Shown: positions 34,375 to 43,368 of the stretch, piece after piece
Layout of the letters: every line of letters begins with the position of its first letter
Numbering within the stretch: position 1 is the stretch's first letter
Assembly (NCBI RefSeq): GCF_010868145.1
Contig: NZ_JAAGUY010000020.1
Location: forward strand, 41,453 to 105,452
Direction of reading: 5' to 3'
Source: Nocardia cyriacigeorgica
Lineage (GTDB): Bacteria > Actinomycetota > Actinomycetes > Mycobacteriales > Mycobacteriaceae
DNA: 64,000 bases
Position numbers and translations under genes: made by a program
Notes under the pieces: generated by a model
What the model saw: the letters and a program-made list of their open reading frames with translations, nothing else
The model's database searches: none
Told to the model about the DNA's origin: nothing

Positions 34375-35796
34375 TCAGCTCAGTCCCGAAAAATCGCGCG
34401 GCACAACATGATTGCGGTCTGCGAACGTGCCGAGGGTGTAGTCCGGGAAGAGGCCGAAGTATTCGCCGCGGGTCAGTGTGCTCCACCGGCGGGCATGATC
34501 GGTGCGGGTCTTGTAGAAGTTCAGCATGTACCCGCCCTCGTAGATCCGAACCAGGCTGTATCCACCGGGGTATTCCTTCACCGCCGCAACCTCGAGGAAC
34601 TCGACCGCGCACGCCGTGTCGGGCCGGGTGCGCCGGTTGCGGTGGGTATGTCCGCTGTGGTGCAGGAATACCCCTGGGGTGCGCTCGTACAGCGCTTGCA
34701 GCTCGGTGCTGTCACGACGGTTCAACACGAACCCGGGACCTGCGGTGTTGGTGAGCCCCGATTCCGCGGTGACCGGGTGATGGCCGAACACGAGCGTCGG
34801 GCGATCCGGTTCGTCGCGAAGGATCTCGCATACCCGGTCCATCTGCGGTCGTTCGATCGTGCCGCCGGAACCGTCGAGCTCGCTGGTGTCGAGGCCGATC
34901 AGCCGCAAGCCGCCGAGATCATGCTCCACCGCCTGCTGTCGTGGACCGAATTCTTTTGCCCAGCAATCAAAATGGGTGTCATGGCCTCGTACTGCAGGAC
35001 AGTCGCGGTAGTCGGTCCCGGTGTGTGGGCGATCGTGGTTACCGCGCACCGCGAGATAATCGGCGCCCGCGGTGCCCCACGCATCGAGGTGTGCACGCAC
35101 GCCACGGGTTTCGGCCGGGGTCGCCTCACTGGTGAGATCTCCGGCCAGTAGTAGGAACCCGGCGTCACGATCCGGTCGGCGCAGATCGTCGAGCATCGCC
35201 GTCAGCATTACCTCCGGATACGGCGGCAGCCCCGGCTCCTGCCGGAAACCGGGCGGCAGACCCCCGACGACGAGGCCGCTGACATCCTCGCCGTAGTGCA
35301 CGTCATTGGCGAGCGCGACAGTGCGAAGCAACCGGCCAGGCGGTGGGACCAGTGTGATGAATTCGCCGAGCAGTTCGGGACTGTCGGGCAGATGCGTGAT
35401 CAGCGATGGCGCCGGTTGTGCGCGCACGCCCTGTGACCAGGCTTCGAAACGGTAGCGCCGCCCCGGTTCCAAGCCGTCGACCTGCGCGTAATGAAACGGC
35501 GTTCGGGCATCGGAGGCCCACACCTGGATCGGTGCGCGTGGGCTGTCGGCCGAGATCAGCCGGACTTCGCCGTCGGTGGCCACGGGCAGCAGTCGCCCGG
35601 CGGCGTCGGGGGCGCGCGTCGTCCAGGTCAGGACGGCGGACCGATCGGTGACGGTAACGACCTCCAGATCGCACGCGATGATCGGATTCGCCTGGGCCAG
35701 AACCGAACCTGGCCGCACCGCGCCCACAGCGGGCAACAGTGCGGCCAGGCCGATGGCGCCGAGAATCGTCCGGCGCGAGGGTCCGCAGCAGCTCAC
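34375..35796 (-). CDS. Secreted metallophosphoesterase with Tat signal
   Basis: The protein (473 residues from GTG 35796) has a twin-arginine signal, SRRTILGAIGLAALLPAVGA, a fibronectin-like N-terminal domain (CDLEVVTVTDRSAVLTWTTRAP) and a calcineurin-type phosphoesterase domain with all metal motifs: NDVHYGED, LLLAGDLT, AVRGNHD, FGHHP and HSGHTH. It probably removes phosphate from an extracellular substrate using two metal ions. The frame is open to ATG 35862, but that would overlap the upstream gene by 53 bases; GTG 35796 starts 13 bases after the upstream stop and gives a normal Tat n-region. Confidence 0.85.
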   Translation of the reverse strand: MSCCGPSRRTILGAIGLAALLPAVGAVRPGSVLAQANPIIACDLEVVTVTDRSAVLTWTTRAPDAAGRLLPVATDGEVRLISADSPRAPIQVWASDARTPFHYAQVDGLEPGRRYRFEAWSQGVRAQPAPSLITHLPDSPELLGEFITLVPPPGRLLRTVALANDVHYGEDVSGLVVGGLPPGFRQEPGLPPYPEVMLTAMLDDLRRPDRDAGFLLLAGDLTSEATPAETRGVRAHLDAWGTAGADYLAVRGNHDRPHTGTDYRDCPAVRGHDTHFDCWAKEFGPRQQAVEHDLGGLRLIGLDTSELDGSGGTIERPQMDRVCEILRDEPDRPTLVFGHHPVTAESGLTNTAGPGFVLNRRDSTELQALYERTPGVFLHHSGHTHRNRRTRPDTACAVEFLEVAAVKEYPGGYSLVRIYEGGYMLNFYKTRTDHARRWSTLTRGEYFGLFPDYTLGTFADRNHVVPRDFSGLS

Positions 35797-35809
35797 AGCC
35801 GGCAGCGGC

Positions 35810-36463
35810 TCAGCTCTCGTCGGAGTCCGAGCAGATCTTCCACTCGCCGTCTTCCTTGGCAAGTGTCTCGTCCGAGGTGTTCTCGGGTTCGGTGGTCTCT
35901 TCGCCCGGCATGGAGATACTGAAGGTGCCGGTGACCTTCGCGGTCGCCTTGTCTCCGGTGATGACGACGTCCTCGACCTTGTCGATATCGATCGAGAAGG
36001 ACGCCTTGCCCATCATGTCCTTCTCGCTCTGCGACGCCTCGTCGAACTTGGCCCGGTCGGCCGCGCACGACAAGTCGGCCGCGGCGATGATGCCGTCGTT
36101 CTCCATGGTGTCGTAGAACTCGCGGATCGCGTTCTCGATCTGCTTCTCATCCGATGCCAGTGGCGTCTTGCCCTGCATCGTCAGCACCACACCGGTAGTG
36201 ATACCGCCGATCACAACGAGCGCGAGCACAACGAGACCGATGATGAGTCCGGTCTTCTTCTTCGGTGGCTGCTGTGGCGGGTAGCCGCCGGGCTGCTGGA
36301 ATCCACCGGGCGGCGGCGGGTACTGGCCCGGCTGTTGCCCGTACTGGGGCTGCTGGCCATAGGGCGGCTGCTGCTGCCCGTACGGCTGCTGACCGTGCGG
36401 CGGCTGCTGACCGTAGGGCGGCTGCTGCCCATGCGGCGGCTGTCCTGCTGGTGGGTAAGTCAT
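35810..36463 (-). CDS. Pro/Gln/Tyr-rich membrane protein with DUF4878-like domain
   Basis: The 217-residue protein has a cytosolic N-terminal 65 residues made of repeated GQQPPYGQQP-type units, then PKKKTGLIIGLVVLALVVIGGI as a single membrane helix, and an external domain of about 120 residues (DEKQIENAIREFYDTMENDG, then ATAKVTGTFSI and KEDGEWKICSDSDES) resembling DUF4878/lumazine-like small alpha-beta domains. The function is unknown; such layouts are common among actinobacterial envelope proteins. It is upstream of the metallophosphoesterase on the same strand, with 13 bases between them. Confidence 0.78.
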   Translation of the reverse strand: MTYPPAGQPPHGQQPPYGQQPPHGQQPYGQQQPPYGQQPQYGQQPGQYPPPPGGFQQPGGYPPQQPPKKKTGLIIGLVVLALVVIGGITTGVVLTMQGKTPLASDEKQIENAIREFYDTMENDGIIAAADLSCAADRAKFDEASQSEKDMMGKASFSIDIDKVEDVVITGDKATAKVTGTFSISMPGEETTEPENTSDETLAKEDGEWKICSDSDES

Positions 36464-36654
36464 GTGGGTTCGTCCTCCGTATCCCCCGGGTGTGTCTGGA
36501 ACATTACGACACCTGATGGCTGCTGTCCCTGTCCGCCTCGATGAGCCTAGGGACGGGTCGGTGGCGGCCCCGCCAGCGCTGGGAAACCCCGACCTCGCCT
36601 ACGGACAAGGATATTCGTGCCTGCTGACACGAAAAATGTCCGCCGAACACGACG

Positions 36655-36682
36655 AAGGCCCCGACCATGCGGTCGGGGCCTT
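36655..36682 (-). terminator. Terminator of tRNA-Arg
   Basis: AAGGCCCCGACC-ATGC-GGTCGGGGCCTT is a perfect 12-base-pair stem with a four-base loop, nine bases after the 3' end of tRNA-Arg in its direction of transcription. Confidence 0.8.
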
Positions 36683-36691
36683 GCTCATCTG

Positions 36692-36764
36692 TGCCCTCGG
36701 CAGGAATCGAACCTGCGGCCTTCTGCTCCGGAGGCAGACGCTCTATCCCCTGAGCTACGAGGGC
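36692..36764 (-). tRNA. tRNA-Arg (CCG)
   Basis: On the minus strand the acceptor GCCCTCG pairs with CGAGGGC, the D arm is GCTCAGGGGATAGAGC, the anticodon arm TCTGC-CTCCGGA-GCAGA gives anticodon CCG, and the T arm is GCAGGTTCGATTCCTGC. Discriminator is A; CCA is not encoded. The codon CGG is common in this G+C-rich genome. Confidence 0.95.
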
Positions 36765-36813
36765 GGGGATCGCGCCGGTCGGGGCCGGGAGGGCCGTCCG
36801 ATCGGGCTGGGAA

Positions 36814-36842
36814 AGCGTATCGCATCCGGGGCCGTTGGCCAA
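36814..36842 (-). promoter_or_regulatory. Candidate promoter of tRNA-Arg
   Basis: On the minus strand TTGGCC (36837-36842) and TACGCT (36814-36819) are separated by 17 bases, about 50 bases before the tRNA. This fits a sigma-70-type promoter, though both boxes are only partial matches. Confidence 0.4.
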
Positions 36843-36850
36843 AAAGTGGT

Positions 36851-37708
36851 TCAGTTCAGTGGTAGCGGGGTGGCGCCGCGGGCGGCGAGCATGCCGGTCA
36901 TCAGGTGGGACTCGCCCTGTTGGGTCTGGTCCATATTGCTCGCCAGGCTCCGCACTGCCGTGGTTTCGGCGTAGGTGGCGGCGTACTGGATCATCGGCAG
37001 CCCGCCTTGGTGGTGGCGCAGCATCAGTTGCAGGAACAGCACATCCAGTTCGGCGCCCTCGGCCCGCCGCAATGCGGCGAGGTCCTCGGAGCTCGCCATT
37101 CCGGGCATCTCCCGCACCGGGCCGCCCATCGCGTGGCCCGATGCGGCAGCGGTGTGGTCGTGGCCGCCACCGTGGTCGGTCATCCAGCCCATATAGCCGT
37201 CGACGCCGCGCGCGGGCTCACCCCACAGTTGCAGCCAGCCCTGCATCCGCCCGACCTGATTCTGCTGGGTGGTGAGGATGTCGTAGGCCAGGCGCCGCAC
37301 ATCCTGATCGGTGGATCGGATGAGTGCGACCCCGGCCATCTCGACGGCCTGCGCGTGGTGGGCGGACATGTCCTGGCTGAATCCGACGTCGACCGAGTTC
37401 GGCGACGGCTCGGAGTCACCGTCCAGCGGCAGCCGTGCCAGCACTCCGATGGCGAAACCGAGCACGATCGCACCGATGACGCCGAGTACCAGCAGCGCGG
37501 TCCGTTGCCGCCGCACCTGCCCGGAGAAACCCGCATCGTCGTCATCGGCCGGCTCGGTGTCGTCGTCGGCCGAATCCGCAGCGGCGTCGATGGGCGCCGC
37601 ACCGGGTTCGCCCGTGGTGTCGCTCTCGGCCGGGCCTGCCTCCGGCGCGCCGGACGTAGCGTCGGGGCCGGTCTCCTCGGAGTCCTTCGGCCGATCCACA
37701 GATCCCAT
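36851..37708 (-). CDS. DUF305 domain protein
   Basis: The 285-residue protein has an acidic, disordered N-terminal 65 residues, one membrane helix (LLVLGVIGAIVLGFAIGVL) and two DUF305 repeats outside the membrane: FSQDMSAHHAQAVEMAGVAL and LQLMLRHHQGGLPMIQYAA. These His/Met-rich helical repeats belong to the ferritin-like group; some family members bind copper. Its ATG directly follows the stop of the DUF3105 gene, so the two are one unit. DUF305 and DUF3105 proteins are neighbours in many actinobacteria. Confidence 0.87.
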   Translation of the reverse strand: MGSVDRPKDSEETGPDATSGAPEAGPAESDTTGEPGAAPIDAAADSADDDTEPADDDDAGFSGQVRRQRTALLVLGVIGAIVLGFAIGVLARLPLDGDSEPSPNSVDVGFSQDMSAHHAQAVEMAGVALIRSTDQDVRRLAYDILTTQQNQVGRMQGWLQLWGEPARGVDGYMGWMTDHGGGHDHTAAASGHAMGGPVREMPGMASSEDLAALRRAEGAELDVLFLQLMLRHHQGGLPMIQYAATYAETTAVRSLASNMDQTQQGESHLMTGMLAARGATPLPLN

Positions 37709-38713
37709 CTACTGACCCGAGCCCGGCTGCGCACCCTCGGGTGCAGGCGCAACCGGAGCACCGCCCGGCACCACTCCGCCAGGTGCAGGAGCCCCGCCGG
37801 GCACCGGTGCCCCGCCAGGCACTTGCACGCCATCGGGCACCGGCGCACCGCCGGGCATACCGGGCATACCCGGGATAGCGGGAACGCCCGGAACACCGGG
37901 AACCCCACCCGGCATACCGCCGAGCTCGGTCGGATCCGGCGTGATGCCGCCGCCGTCCATCGGCACCGCGTCTGGGCCGGGGGGAGTGGGGTCGAACGGC
38001 GGCGGGTTCTCGGTATCGAAGGCGATCGTCGAGCAGTCCGCGCCGACCTCAGGGTAGGCGTAGTTGTTCAGCCGCAGTGCGGTGATGAACTGGCCGACAC
38101 GCTTGTCGTCGGCACTGTCGAGCTTCAACTGGTGGCCCCAGGACTGCAAGGCGACGGCCGAGTCCTGGCCCGGATAGGGCGACATCATCGTGTACTGCTC
38201 GCCCTTGACCCTGCCCGCGAGCGTCTCGATACCCGAGGAGTCGACCTTGTCCGGGTTGTAGGTGATCCAGACCGCGCCGTGTTCGAGCGAATGCACGGCG
38301 TTCTCCACCCGAATGGGCGTGTCGTAGACGACGCCGGTGCAGTTGGCCCATGAGCTGTCGTGCGGTCCGCCGAAGGGCGGGGTCTGGTCATAGGCCACGC
38401 GCTGGTTCGGGGCGATGTGCAGGCCGGCCGGGTATTCCTTCTTCACCACACCCTCGATGTCGAGGGAAGGATCCTGCTTGTCAGCGCTGGGGGTGAACTT
38501 CTCCAGCTCCGCCGCCTCCTGGTACTTCGGTACCAGGTTGTAGGCCAGCGCCCCGATGAGGGCGACGACCACCGCGGCCGCGCCGATGGCGAGCCAAGGA
38601 ATCTGGCGCTGACGTGTACCTTTACCCTTGCCGGTGCTCTTCTTCCGGCCGGGCCCCGCCTTTCCGGCGGCCTTGACGGCCTTGGCCGATTTGGCGCTGG
38701 TCTTGCTCGGCAT
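37709..38713 (-). CDS. DUF3105 domain protein with collagen-like Gly/Pro tail
   Basis: The 334-residue protein begins with a Lys-rich cytosolic segment (SAKSAKAVKAAGKAGPGRKK), one membrane helix (LAIGAAAVVVALIGALAYNL), and a DUF3105 domain at about 80-230 containing PFGGPHDSSWANC and HSLEHGAVWITYNP, whose Cys/His residues could bind metal. The last 90 residues are repeats of the form GVPGVP, GMPGMPGGAPVP. Start ATG 38713 is preferred over longer frames. It is divergent from argS and coupled to the DUF305 gene. Confidence 0.85.
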   Translation of the reverse strand: MPSKTSAKSAKAVKAAGKAGPGRKKSTGKGKGTRQRQIPWLAIGAAAVVVALIGALAYNLVPKYQEAAELEKFTPSADKQDPSLDIEGVVKKEYPAGLHIAPNQRVAYDQTPPFGGPHDSSWANCTGVVYDTPIRVENAVHSLEHGAVWITYNPDKVDSSGIETLAGRVKGEQYTMMSPYPGQDSAVALQSWGHQLKLDSADDKRVGQFITALRLNNYAYPEVGADCSTIAFDTENPPPFDPTPPGPDAVPMDGGGITPDPTELGGMPGGVPGVPGVPAIPGMPGMPGGAPVPDGVQVPGGAPVPGGAPAPGGVVPGGAPVAPAPEGAQPGSGQ

Positions 38714-38792
38714 CGCTGATCGTGCTCTTTCGACGTGGTGGACGGTCCTTCGCGCGGTGCCCACGTGACCGCGAACACCTGGTGCCCACTCG

Positions 38793-38820
38793 TGGTGCAC
38801 ACCTGCCCAGACCATAGGAT
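38793..38820 (+). promoter_or_regulatory. Candidate argS promoter, leaderless mRNA
   Basis: TAGGAT at 38815-38820 is a good -10 box eight bases before the argS GTG, with TGGTGC as a weak -35 sixteen bases further up. Transcription would begin at or within two bases of the start codon, so the message is probably leaderless; no ribosome site is visible. Confidence 0.45.
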
Positions 38821-38828
38821 AGAGACTC

Positions 38829-40490
38829 GTGACTCCAGCTGACCTTGCAGATCTCCTTCACGCGACCGCGGCGAAGGTGCTTGTCGAACGTGGACTGGAC
38901 CCGGCGGTCCTGCCCGACGAGGTCACGGTGGAGCGTCCCCGCAATCCGGAACACGGCGACTATGCCACGAATCTGGCCATGCGTGTCGCGAAGAAGGCCG
39001 GAGCCAATCCGCGGGAACTGGCGACATGGCTGGCCGAGGCGCTCGACGCCACCGATGCCGTCGCCGCGGCCGAGGTCGCAGGCCCCGGCTTCCTGAACAT
39101 CCGGCTCGCCGCGTCCGCGCAGGGCGCCATCCTCGAGCAGGTGCGTTCGGCAGGCGCCGCGTACGGCACCGCCGACACGCTGGCTGGCACCAAGATCAAC
39201 CTCGAGTTCGTCTCCGCCAACCCCACCGGTCCGGTGCACCTCGGCGGCACCCGCTGGGCGGCCGTCGGCGACGCGCTCGGTCGCATCCTGGACGCGCAGG
39301 GCGCCGACGTGGTGCGTGAGTACTACTTCAACGACCACGGCGCGCAGATCGACCGATTCGCCGAATCCCTTGTCGCCGCCGCCACCGGCGCACCGACTCC
39401 GGAGAAGGGTTACGCGGGCGCCTACATCGGTGAGATCGCCGACAAGATCGTCGCCGAACATCCCGGTGTGCTCGAGATCGACCCCGATGCCCGGCTGGAG
39501 CGCTTCCGCGCCGAGGGCGTGGAACTGATGTTCGCCCACATCAAGAAGACGCTGCACGATTTCGGCACCGACTTCGACGTCTACTTCAACGAGAGCTCGC
39601 TGTTCGCCTCGGGTGCGGTCGAGGACGCGGTGAACACGCTCAAGAACTCGGGCGACCTGTACGAGAAGGACGGCGCCTGGTGGATCGCCAGCTCCGAGTA
39701 CGGCGACGACCAGGACCGCGTCGTCATCAAGAGCGACGGCAACGCCGCCTACATCGCCGGTGACATCGCCTACTTCCAGAACAAGCGCTCGCGCGGCTTC
39801 GACCTGTGCATCTACATGCTCGGCGCCGACCATCACGGCTACATCGGCAGGTTGAAGGCCGCCGCCGCCGCGTTCGGCGATGACCCGGCCACCGTCGAGG
39901 TGCTCATCGGCCAGATGGTCAACCTGCTGCGCGACGGCGTCGCGGTGCGGATGAGCAAGCGGGCCGGCACCGTGGTCACTCTCGACGACCTGGTCGAGGC
40001 CATCGGTGTGGACGCCGCGCGCTACTCGCTGGTGCGCAGTTCGGTGAATTCGAGCCTGGACATCGACCTGGACCTGTGGACCAAACAGGACAGCGTCAAC
40101 CCGGTCTACTACGTGCAGTACGCGCACGCCCGCGCCGCCTCCATCGGCCGCAATGCCGCCGAATTCCCGGAGTACGGCACTGTCGAACCGGACTTCGCGC
40201 TGCTCACCGCCGACGAGGAAGGTGCGCTCATCCGCACCATCGGCGAATTCCCCCGGGTCGTGGCCAGTGCCGCGAGTCTGCGCGAACCGCATCGGATCGC
40301 CCGCTACCTGGAGGAGCTGGCCGGGGCCTACCACCCGTTCCAGACCAACAAGTCCCTGCGTGTACTGCCGTTGGGCGACGAGCCGGTCTCGCCGACCAAT
40401 GTCGCCCGCCTCGCGCTGGTGAACGCCACCAAGCAGGTGCTGGCCAACGGCCTCGCCCTGCTCGGCGTCTCCGCACCGGAGCGCATGTGA
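38829..40490 (+). CDS. argS: Arginyl-tRNA synthetase
   Basis: The 553-residue class I synthetase attaches arginine to tRNA-Arg. It has the N-terminal Add1 domain, the HIGH-type NPTGPVHLGG motif near residue 131, and the KMSKS-type MSKRAGTVVTLDDLV near 378, followed by the alpha-helical anticodon-binding domain with YVQYAHARAAS and the conserved C-terminal LGVSAPERM. GTG start; same gene order as M. tuberculosis Rv1292. It heads the lysA-hom-thrC-thrB block. Confidence 0.96.
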   Translation: MTPADLADLLHATAAKVLVERGLDPAVLPDEVTVERPRNPEHGDYATNLAMRVAKKAGANPRELATWLAEALDATDAVAAAEVAGPGFLNIRLAASAQGAILEQVRSAGAAYGTADTLAGTKINLEFVSANPTGPVHLGGTRWAAVGDALGRILDAQGADVVREYYFNDHGAQIDRFAESLVAAATGAPTPEKGYAGAYIGEIADKIVAEHPGVLEIDPDARLERFRAEGVELMFAHIKKTLHDFGTDFDVYFNESSLFASGAVEDAVNTLKNSGDLYEKDGAWWIASSEYGDDQDRVVIKSDGNAAYIAGDIAYFQNKRSRGFDLCIYMLGADHHGYIGRLKAAAAAFGDDPATVEVLIGQMVNLLRDGVAVRMSKRAGTVVTLDDLVEAIGVDAARYSLVRSSVNSSLDIDLDLWTKQDSVNPVYYVQYAHARAASIGRNAAEFPEYGTVEPDFALLTADEEGALIRTIGEFPRVVASAASLREPHRIARYLEELAGAYHPFQTNKSLRVLPLGDEPVSPTNVARLALVNATKQVLANGLALLGVSAPERM

Positions 40491-40536
40491 ACACGCGGCA
40501 TCAGGCATCGAACGCACCGGCTATGGAGGAGAACAA

Positions 40537-41952
40537 GTGAGCGCCCATCCTGCCGGACCCCGGCACGCCGAAATCCCACACGCCCCGAATCTGCCGGAGC
40601 GTCCGGCCGACCCGAAGCAGCTCATCGAGCTGCCCGCGCATGTGTGGCCGCGCAACGCCACTCGCGGTGAGGACGGTGTGGTGCGTCTGGCCGGTATCCC
40701 GGTCACCGAACTCGCGGCCGAATTCGGTACACCGCTGTTCGTCATCGACGAGGACGACTTCCGTTCCCGCTGCCGCGATATGGTCCGCGCCTTCGGCCCG
40801 AACGCCCGGGTGCACTACGCCTCCAAGGCGTTTCTGTGTGGTGAGATCGCGCGCTGGATTCGCGACGAAGGCCTGTCGCTGGACGTGTGCTCCGGCGGTG
40901 AACTCGCGGTTGCGCTCAACGGCGGCTTCCCGGCCGAGCGAATCGCCTTGCACGGCAACAACAAATCCGTTGCCGAGCTGGAGAAGGCCGTCGAGGTCGG
41001 GGTCGGGCACGTGGTTGTCGACTCGCTGATCGAGATCGAACGGCTCGAGGCCGTGGCTGGGCGCGCCGGTGTGGTGCAGGACGTGCTGGTTCGCGTCACC
41101 GTCGGTGTGGAAGCTCATACCCACGAATACATTTCGACGGCGCACGAGGACCAGAAGTTCGGGTTCTCCATCGCGGGCGGCGACGCCATGCAGGCGCTGG
41201 CCCGGGTTTTCGAGGCCGACAACCTGCGTCTGGTCGGTCTGCACAGCCATATCGGCTCGCAGATCTTCGAGATCGACGGGTTCGAGATCGCCGCGCGTCG
41301 CATCCTCGGCCTGCTGCGCGATGCCGTCGACAAGTTCGGTGCCGAACGCACCGCGCAGATCGCCATCCTGGATCTCGGTGGCGGACTCGGTATCTCCTAT
41401 CTGGAGGCGGATAACCCGCCCCCGCTCGACGAATTCGCCGCCAACCTGCGCAAGCTCGTCGCCCAAGAGGCCGAGCGTGCTGGTTTGCCCGAACCGGTTA
41501 TCGCCGTGGAACCCGGTCGCGCGATCGCCGGACCCGGCACGGTCACCCTCTATGAGGTCGGCACCACCAAGGACGTCTCACTCGACGGCGGCCTGCGTCG
41601 CCGGTATGTCAGCGTCGACGGCGGGATGAGCGACAACATCCGGCCCGCGCTGTACCAGGCCGACTACGACTGCCGTCTCGTCTCCCGCGCCTCCGATGCC
41701 GCGCCCGTCGTCGCTCGCGTCGTCGGAAAGCATTGTGAGAGTGGGGATATCGTCATCAGGGACACTTGGATGCAGGCCGACGCCGGGCCGGGTGATCTGG
41801 TCGCGGTGGCCGCGACCGGTGCGTACTGCTACTCGATGTCGAGTCGGTACAACATGCTGACCAGGCCAGCGGTCGTCGCCGTGCGTGATGGCCAGGCGCG
41901 GCTGCTGCTGCGCCGCGAAACGGTTGCGGACCTGATCGGCCTAGAGGTCTGA
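40537..41952 (+). CDS. lysA: Diaminopimelate decarboxylase
   Basis: The 471-residue PLP enzyme converts meso-diaminopimelate to lysine. K97 in VHYASKAFL holds PLP; HSHIGSQIFEID, DLGGGLGISY and EPGRAIAGPGT bind the cofactor and substrate, and CESGDI contributes the second active site of the dimer. The GTG at 40537 has GGAGAA just upstream and lies 46 bases after argS. Confidence 0.95.
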   Translation: MSAHPAGPRHAEIPHAPNLPERPADPKQLIELPAHVWPRNATRGEDGVVRLAGIPVTELAAEFGTPLFVIDEDDFRSRCRDMVRAFGPNARVHYASKAFLCGEIARWIRDEGLSLDVCSGGELAVALNGGFPAERIALHGNNKSVAELEKAVEVGVGHVVVDSLIEIERLEAVAGRAGVVQDVLVRVTVGVEAHTHEYISTAHEDQKFGFSIAGGDAMQALARVFEADNLRLVGLHSHIGSQIFEIDGFEIAARRILGLLRDAVDKFGAERTAQIAILDLGGGLGISYLEADNPPPLDEFAANLRKLVAQEAERAGLPEPVIAVEPGRAIAGPGTVTLYEVGTTKDVSLDGGLRRRYVSVDGGMSDNIRPALYQADYDCRLVSRASDAAPVVARVVGKHCESGDIVIRDTWMQADAGPGDLVAVAATGAYCYSMSSRYNMLTRPAVVAVRDGQARLLLRRETVADLIGLEV

Positions 41953-41991
41953 TGGACGACTCGATGAGCAATGCCAGAAAGAAGGAGCATC

Positions 41992-43368
41992 ATGACCGAG
42001 GCGACTGACGCCGGCGCGGCTGTGGCTGCGAAGAACGGCACCTGGGGCACCGATCGTCCGATCGGGGTCGCGGTCCTCGGCCTGGGCAATGTCGGTACCG
42101 AGGTGGTGCGCATCCTGCGCGAGCACACCGCCGATCTGGAATCGCGGGTCGGTGCGCCGGTGGTGCTGCGCGGGGTCGCGGTACGTAACACGGCCGACCG
42201 GGGCATACCCGACGAGCTGCTCACTACCGACGCCGATGCGCTCGTCGCGCGCGACGACGTCGATCTGGTGGTCGAGGTCATCGGCGGTATCGATCCGCCG
42301 CGCAGGCTGATCCTGGCCGCGCTCAACGCGGGTAAGTCCGTGGTGACGGCCAACAAGGCCCTGCTGGCCGACTACACCGGCGAACTCGCCGCGGCTGCCG
42401 AGCGCAGCCGTGCCGACCTCTACTTCGAGGCCGCCGTGGCCGGTGCCATCCCGGTGGTGCGCCCGCTCATCCAGTCGCTGGCCGGTGACCGGGTCAACCG
42501 GGTGGTCGGCATCGTCAACGGCACCACCAACTTCATCCTCTCCGCGATGGACGAGACCGGCGCCGACTATCACGACACCCTCGCCGAAGCGACCCGTCTG
42601 GGTTACGCCGAGGCCGACCCGACCGCCGATGTCGAGGGCTACGACGCCGCCGCCAAGGCCGCGATCCTGGCCTCGCTGGCCTTCCACACCAGGGTCACCG
42701 CCGCCGACGTCTACCGCGAGGGCATCTCCCGGATCACCTCCGAGGACCTGGAGACCGCTTCCGCGGTCGGCTGCACCGTGAAGCTGCTCGCCATCTGCGA
42801 GCGGGTTCCGGCGGGCCCTGGCGAACCCGGACCCGAAGACGGCGGTAAGGAGCGGGTCTCGGTCCGCGTCTACCCGGCACTCGTCCCGCGCGAGCATCCG
42901 CTGGCCGCGGTCAACGGCGCCTTCAACGCGGTGGTCGTTGAGGCCGAGAATGCGGGCAGGCTGATGTTCTACGGCCAGGGTGCCGGTGGCGCCCCGACCG
43001 CGTCGGCCGTGCTCGGCGATCTGGTGATGGCGGCACGCAACAAGTTCTACGGTGGCCGGGCCCCGGGTGAATCGGTTTATGCTGAGCTACCGATTGCGCC
43101 GATCGGTGATACACCCACTCGCTACCACGTGAACCTGCAGGTCGCCGACCGTGCGGGTGTGCTGCAGGCGGTGGCGGGTGAATTCGCCGAACACGGGGTG
43201 AGCATCTCGACCGTCCGCCAGGAAGGTCACGGCGAGGGTGCGCGCCTCGTCGTCGTCACCCACCATGCGACGGAGTCGGCGCTCGCGGATACTGTGTCCG
43301 CGCTGGCGGAACTGGATTCCGTCACCTCTGTGACCAGCGTTCTTAGATTGGAAGGCACCGAAGAATGA
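41992..43368 (+). CDS. hom: Homoserine dehydrogenase
   Basis: The 458-residue enzyme reduces aspartate semialdehyde to homoserine. It has the Rossmann motif VAVLGLGNVGTEVVRIL, GIVNGTTNFILSAM and EGYDAAAKAAILASL in the catalytic domain, and a C-terminal ACT domain (YHVNLQVADRAGVLQAVAG) that usually mediates threonine feedback. ATG 41992 follows AGAAGGAG; an ATG 21 bases upstream is in frame but has no ribosome site. Its end overlaps thrC. Confidence 0.95.
   Translation: MTEATDAGAAVAAKNGTWGTDRPIGVAVLGLGNVGTEVVRILREHTADLESRVGAPVVLRGVAVRNTADRGIPDELLTTDADALVARDDVDLVVEVIGGIDPPRRLILAALNAGKSVVTANKALLADYTGELAAAAERSRADLYFEAAVAGAIPVVRPLIQSLAGDRVNRVVGIVNGTTNFILSAMDETGADYHDTLAEATRLGYAEADPTADVEGYDAAAKAAILASLAFHTRVTAADVYREGISRITSEDLETASAVGCTVKLLAICERVPAGPGEPGPEDGGKERVSVRVYPALVPREHPLAAVNGAFNAVVVEAENAGRLMFYGQGAGGAPTASAVLGDLVMAARNKFYGGRAPGESVYAELPIAPIGDTPTRYHVNLQVADRAGVLQAVAGEFAEHGVSISTVRQEGHGEGARLVVVTHHATESALADTVSALAELDSVTSVTSVLRLEGTEE

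Noticed and set aside
37709..37980. Repeat array in the 3' end of the DUF3105 gene, considered as CRISPR or satellite
   Set aside because: The repeats are short codon-level Gly-Pro units within a coding frame, not spaced identical repeats.
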